Positions 14,401 through 15,458 of a stretch of 15,458 nucleotides of DNA are shown here, in pieces. A program made the translations under genes and the position numbers. Each line of letters starts with the position of its first letter. Within the stretch, counting starts at the first letter, position 1. Origin of the DNA: Bacteroidales bacterium (lineage in GTDB: Bacteria > Bacteroidota > Bacteroidia > Bacteroidales > UBA3663); assembly GCA_016293065.1 (NCBI GenBank), contig JAEDEY010000047.1:1-15458 (forward strand), read 5' to 3'. The notes under the pieces are model-generated. The model saw only the letters and a list, made by a program, of their open reading frames with translations, did not search any database and had not been told where the DNA came from.

Positions 14401-14868
14401 GAGATGGAACGTTCAGAGACCGTATCGGAAGACTGTAGTCTCGAGACCGACCTCGACATCTGCTTCGGCGAGAGCTATGTACCCGACAGCGGCGAACGCA
14501 TTGCCCTCTATCAGGAACTCGACAACCTCACCAAGGAGAGCGAGGTCGAAGCCTACAAGACGCGACTCATCGACCGCTTCGGAGCAATCCCTCCTCAGGG
14601 CGAAGAACTGATCCGCGTGGTGGCTCTGCGCCAGCTTGGACGCGAATTGGGCTTCGAGAAGATGATCCTGCGCGAGAACCGCCTGCGCTGTGTCTTCCTC
14701 TCAGGCAACGACGATTATTTCGAGAGCAAGGTCTTCGAACGCATCATCAACTTCTATGCTGCCCATGCCACCCGCTGCAAACTCGACGAACGTAACGGCA
14801 AGCGATACTTGGTGGTCGATAACATCAAGTCGATCAAGGATGCTGTCAACTTCCTCAAGCGAATTTGA
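11494..14868 (+). CDS. mfd: Transcription-repair coupling factor
   Basis: Mfd (1124 residues, near the usual 1150) is a DNA translocase that removes RNA polymerase stalled at DNA lesions and recruits UvrA, linking transcription to nucleotide excision repair. The N-terminal third is the UvrB-like module without helicase motifs (YVYEPGQFAVRGSIVDVFS near 178-196). The RNA-polymerase interaction domain follows (NINDYIVHVDHGVARFGG, about 440-456). The RecG-like motor has Walker A GDVGFGKT (600-607), DEEQ (701-704), TATPIPRTL and QLRGRVGRT (870-878). The TRG-type motif FSGLGSGIHLAMQDLDIRGAGNLLG starts at 908, and the autoinhibitory C-terminal domain lies beyond about 970. It sits 52 bases after dbpA with no obvious promoter, so it is probably co-transcribed. 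Long open frames on the opposite strand are by-products of its codon bias. Confidence 0.97.
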   Translation: MEIKDLVMQKPRFNALAKQIRNIKSKNSERNIIQLKGLKGSSGATFLSPLKNAVGGLYLFILNDADTAGYFYHDLCQITGDDSVSFFPSGYKRSIKYGQIDSANEILRTETMGAVNNFKENTDPQASLVIVTYPEALAEKVAQANDVKEKLIHIQTGQHIDSKHLIDTLNAEHFQRVDYVYEPGQFAVRGSIVDVFSFSSEYPFRIDFFGNEIDSLRTFEVDSQLSKERVDEITIAPNFDADVTKGISLVEFVPDSTFVICEDYDWIAERITAICHQEISEQLLVSEEGDLNALKKIVDDEKLNARLKTFHTIVISDRNLGETEGKYSVITFNTTPQPEWHKNFDLISEDLRNYVLKGYTLHILSDSPKQLDRIEAIFEDRQETFHFVRIPKAIHSGFVDDDTRNCYFTDHQIFDRYHKYSLKSDRARSGKIALSIKELKEFNINDYIVHVDHGVARFGGLVQMPTGIKNPDGSEKMQEMVKLIYLNNDLLFVSIHQLDKLSKYRSRDAEPPSLSRLGSGAWDKMKERTKEKMKDMARELILLYAARKDEEGFAFSPDSNMQHEMEASFIYEDTPDQLKATQDVKRDMESKKPMDRLVCGDVGFGKTEVAIRAALKACNDCKQVAVLVPTTVLAFQHFKTFSQRLKDFPVRVDYLTRARTAKQTKDILGKLADGTIDIIIGTHKLIGKKVKFNDLGLLIIDEEQKFGVATKEALKRLRVNVDTLTMTATPIPRTLQFSLMGARDLSIISTPPANRYPIQTEVHRDDDTVIQEAINFELSRNGQVFYINNRISQLPDIVARIKRLVPDARVASAHGQMEPEIVEQLILDFADYEYDVLVCTTIIEAGLDIPNANTIIINNAHNFGLSELHQLRGRVGRTNKKAFCYLLSPSYTLLTQDARRRLQAIENFSGLGSGIHLAMQDLDIRGAGNLLGGEQSGFIADLGYEAYQKILKQAIKELKTKEFAQLYQEEMERSETVSEDCSLETDLDICFGESYVPDSGERIALYQELDNLTKESEVEAYKTRLIDRFGAIPPQGEELIRVVALRQLGRELGFEKMILRENRLRCVFLSGNDDYFESKVFERIINFYAAHATRCKLDERNGKRYLVVDNIKSIKDAVNFLKRI

Positions 14869-14977
14869 CAGACATATCATTTTCTGCTGATTATCCCGAT
14901 TATTTTATCTAATAAAATCAGAATGATAGAGTTTATTGGTATTTTGTGTAACAATATTCATTTTTGTGAGCAAAATT

Positions 14978-15009
14978 CTTGTATCTGGATGAGAAAATAA
15001 TTATCTTTG
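14978..15009 (+). promoter_or_regulatory. Promoter of the rhodanese-like lipoprotein gene
   Basis: CTTG (14978-14981), a 20-base spacer and TATCTTTG (15002-15009) give a near-perfect Bacteroidetes promoter. Transcription would begin near 15015, leaving an untranslated leader of about 110 bases before the ATG at 15127. The leader contains a possible small frame from 15036. Between the mfd stop (14868) and this promoter I see only AT-rich DNA with weak imperfect hairpins and no clear terminator. Confidence 0.8.
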
Positions 15010-15126
15010 TGCGTATTATATTAATATATTCGGCAATGACTACAGAAAAAGGAAAGCTTTTGTGGTGGACAACATCATGTCGTTCCTTTCTGCTATTGAC
15101 AAATAACATCAAAACCAAACAAAATA

Positions 15127-15458
15127 ATGAAGACAAGAATTATGGGATTACTCGCGATGATCTGCAGCCTGGTGAGTTGCAATGCGCAGAACCAGGGCTT
15201 TGAAAGTCTCTCGGTCGAAGACTATGCCAAAGCCATTGAGGATACTGCTGTGGTGCGTCTTGATGTTCGCACGGCAGAAGAGTTTGCCGCAGGACATATT
15301 GCCAATGCAATAAACATCGATGTGCTGCAAGGCGATTTTGAGATCAAGGCGAAGGACACACTGCCTAAAGGCAAGACCATAGCAGTGAACTGCCGTAGCG
15401 GAAAGCGAAGCAAGAGAGCTGCTGCAATATTGGTGAAGAATGGCTTCAAGGTCATCGA
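15127..15458 (+). CDS. Rhodanese-like lipoprotein, 3' end beyond the window
   Basis: A frame open to the right edge encodes 110 residues. Residues 1-18 form a lipoprotein signal peptide with lipobox LVSC (Cys18), so the protein is anchored to a membrane facing the periplasm or outside. The rest is a single rhodanese domain: LDVRTAEEFAAGHIANAINID (45-65), then the active-site loop CRSGKRS with the catalytic Cys89. Such domains carry sulfur as a persulfide and move it between thiosulfate-like donors and acceptors. The six-residue CRSGKR loop is the sulfurtransferase type rather than the longer phosphatase type. The last few tens of residues are missing. It has its own promoter and is not part of the mfd unit. 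The physiological substrate cannot be inferred from sequence. Confidence 0.92.
   Translation, partial: MKTRIMGLLAMICSLVSCNAQNQGFESLSVEDYAKAIEDTAVVRLDVRTAEEFAAGHIANAINIDVLQGDFEIKAKDTLPKGKTIAVNCRSGKRSKRAAAILVKNGFKVI

Noticed and set aside
14884..14921. Possible terminator after mfd built from CTGATT...AATCAG and ATTTTAT...ATAAAAT repeats.
   Set aside because: The two pairings compete for the same bases, are almost all A-T, and lack a proper U tract. They are likely chance in AT-rich DNA.
1..15458. CRISPR arrays, tRNA or rRNA genes, insertion sequences, phage or toxin-antitoxin modules.
   Set aside because: I saw no regularly spaced repeats, tRNA-like cloverleaf sequences, transposase or integrase motifs, or terminal inverted repeats. 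The window reads as core chromosomal DNA.

Overview
The window looks like a chromosomal segment of a Bacteroidales bacterium, most likely a Prevotella/Segatella-type organism. Several intergenic regions carry the Bacteroidetes promoter signature (a -33 TTTG and a -7 TAnnTTTG about 20 bp apart). Purine-rich ribosome-binding sites are mostly absent. Two lipoproteins have the short signal peptides of this phylum, and the Nqr proteins resemble the Bacteroidales forms. The assignment rests on reading the sequence, not on a database search.

Layout. Bases 2-145 are the 3' end of a DUF805 membrane-protein gene, followed by two hairpins. From 379 to 6495 lies a complete, tightly packed nqrABCDEF operon encoding the six-subunit sodium-pumping NADH:quinone oxidoreductase. 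After a 17-bp hairpin comes a small secreted protein of unknown function (6583-7035). Two back-to-back intrinsic terminators (7060-7123) separate this rightward unit from a leftward one. The leftward unit, in its own reading order, is an L,D-transpeptidase-like protein, glyA (serine hydroxymethyltransferase), and a NigD-like lipoprotein. A divergent intergenic region (9953-10085) has a recognisable promoter on each strand. Rightward again come a DbpA-type RNA helicase, whose predicted mRNA is leaderless or nearly so, and mfd (transcription-repair coupling factor). A clear promoter then precedes a rhodanese-like lipoprotein that runs off the window's right edge.

How the genes work together. 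NqrF oxidises NADH, and electrons pass through the 2Fe-2S cluster of NqrF, the Cys-ligated iron centre between NqrD and NqrE, the covalent FMNs of NqrC and NqrB, and riboflavin to quinone, with sodium export. All expected cofactor residues are present. The maturation factors ApbE and NqrM are not in the window.

The most unusual feature is NqrC. It carries an extra N-terminal rubrerythrin-type rubredoxin domain (CxxC-x12-CxxC), predicted to be cytoplasmic. It also has an extra 59-residue C-terminal tail with eleven cysteines, predicted to be periplasmic. A canonical NqrC core with metal-binding modules added on both faces of the membrane is the best candidate here for undescribed biology. The other genes are mostly ordinary housekeeping genes, with some regulatory points of interest.
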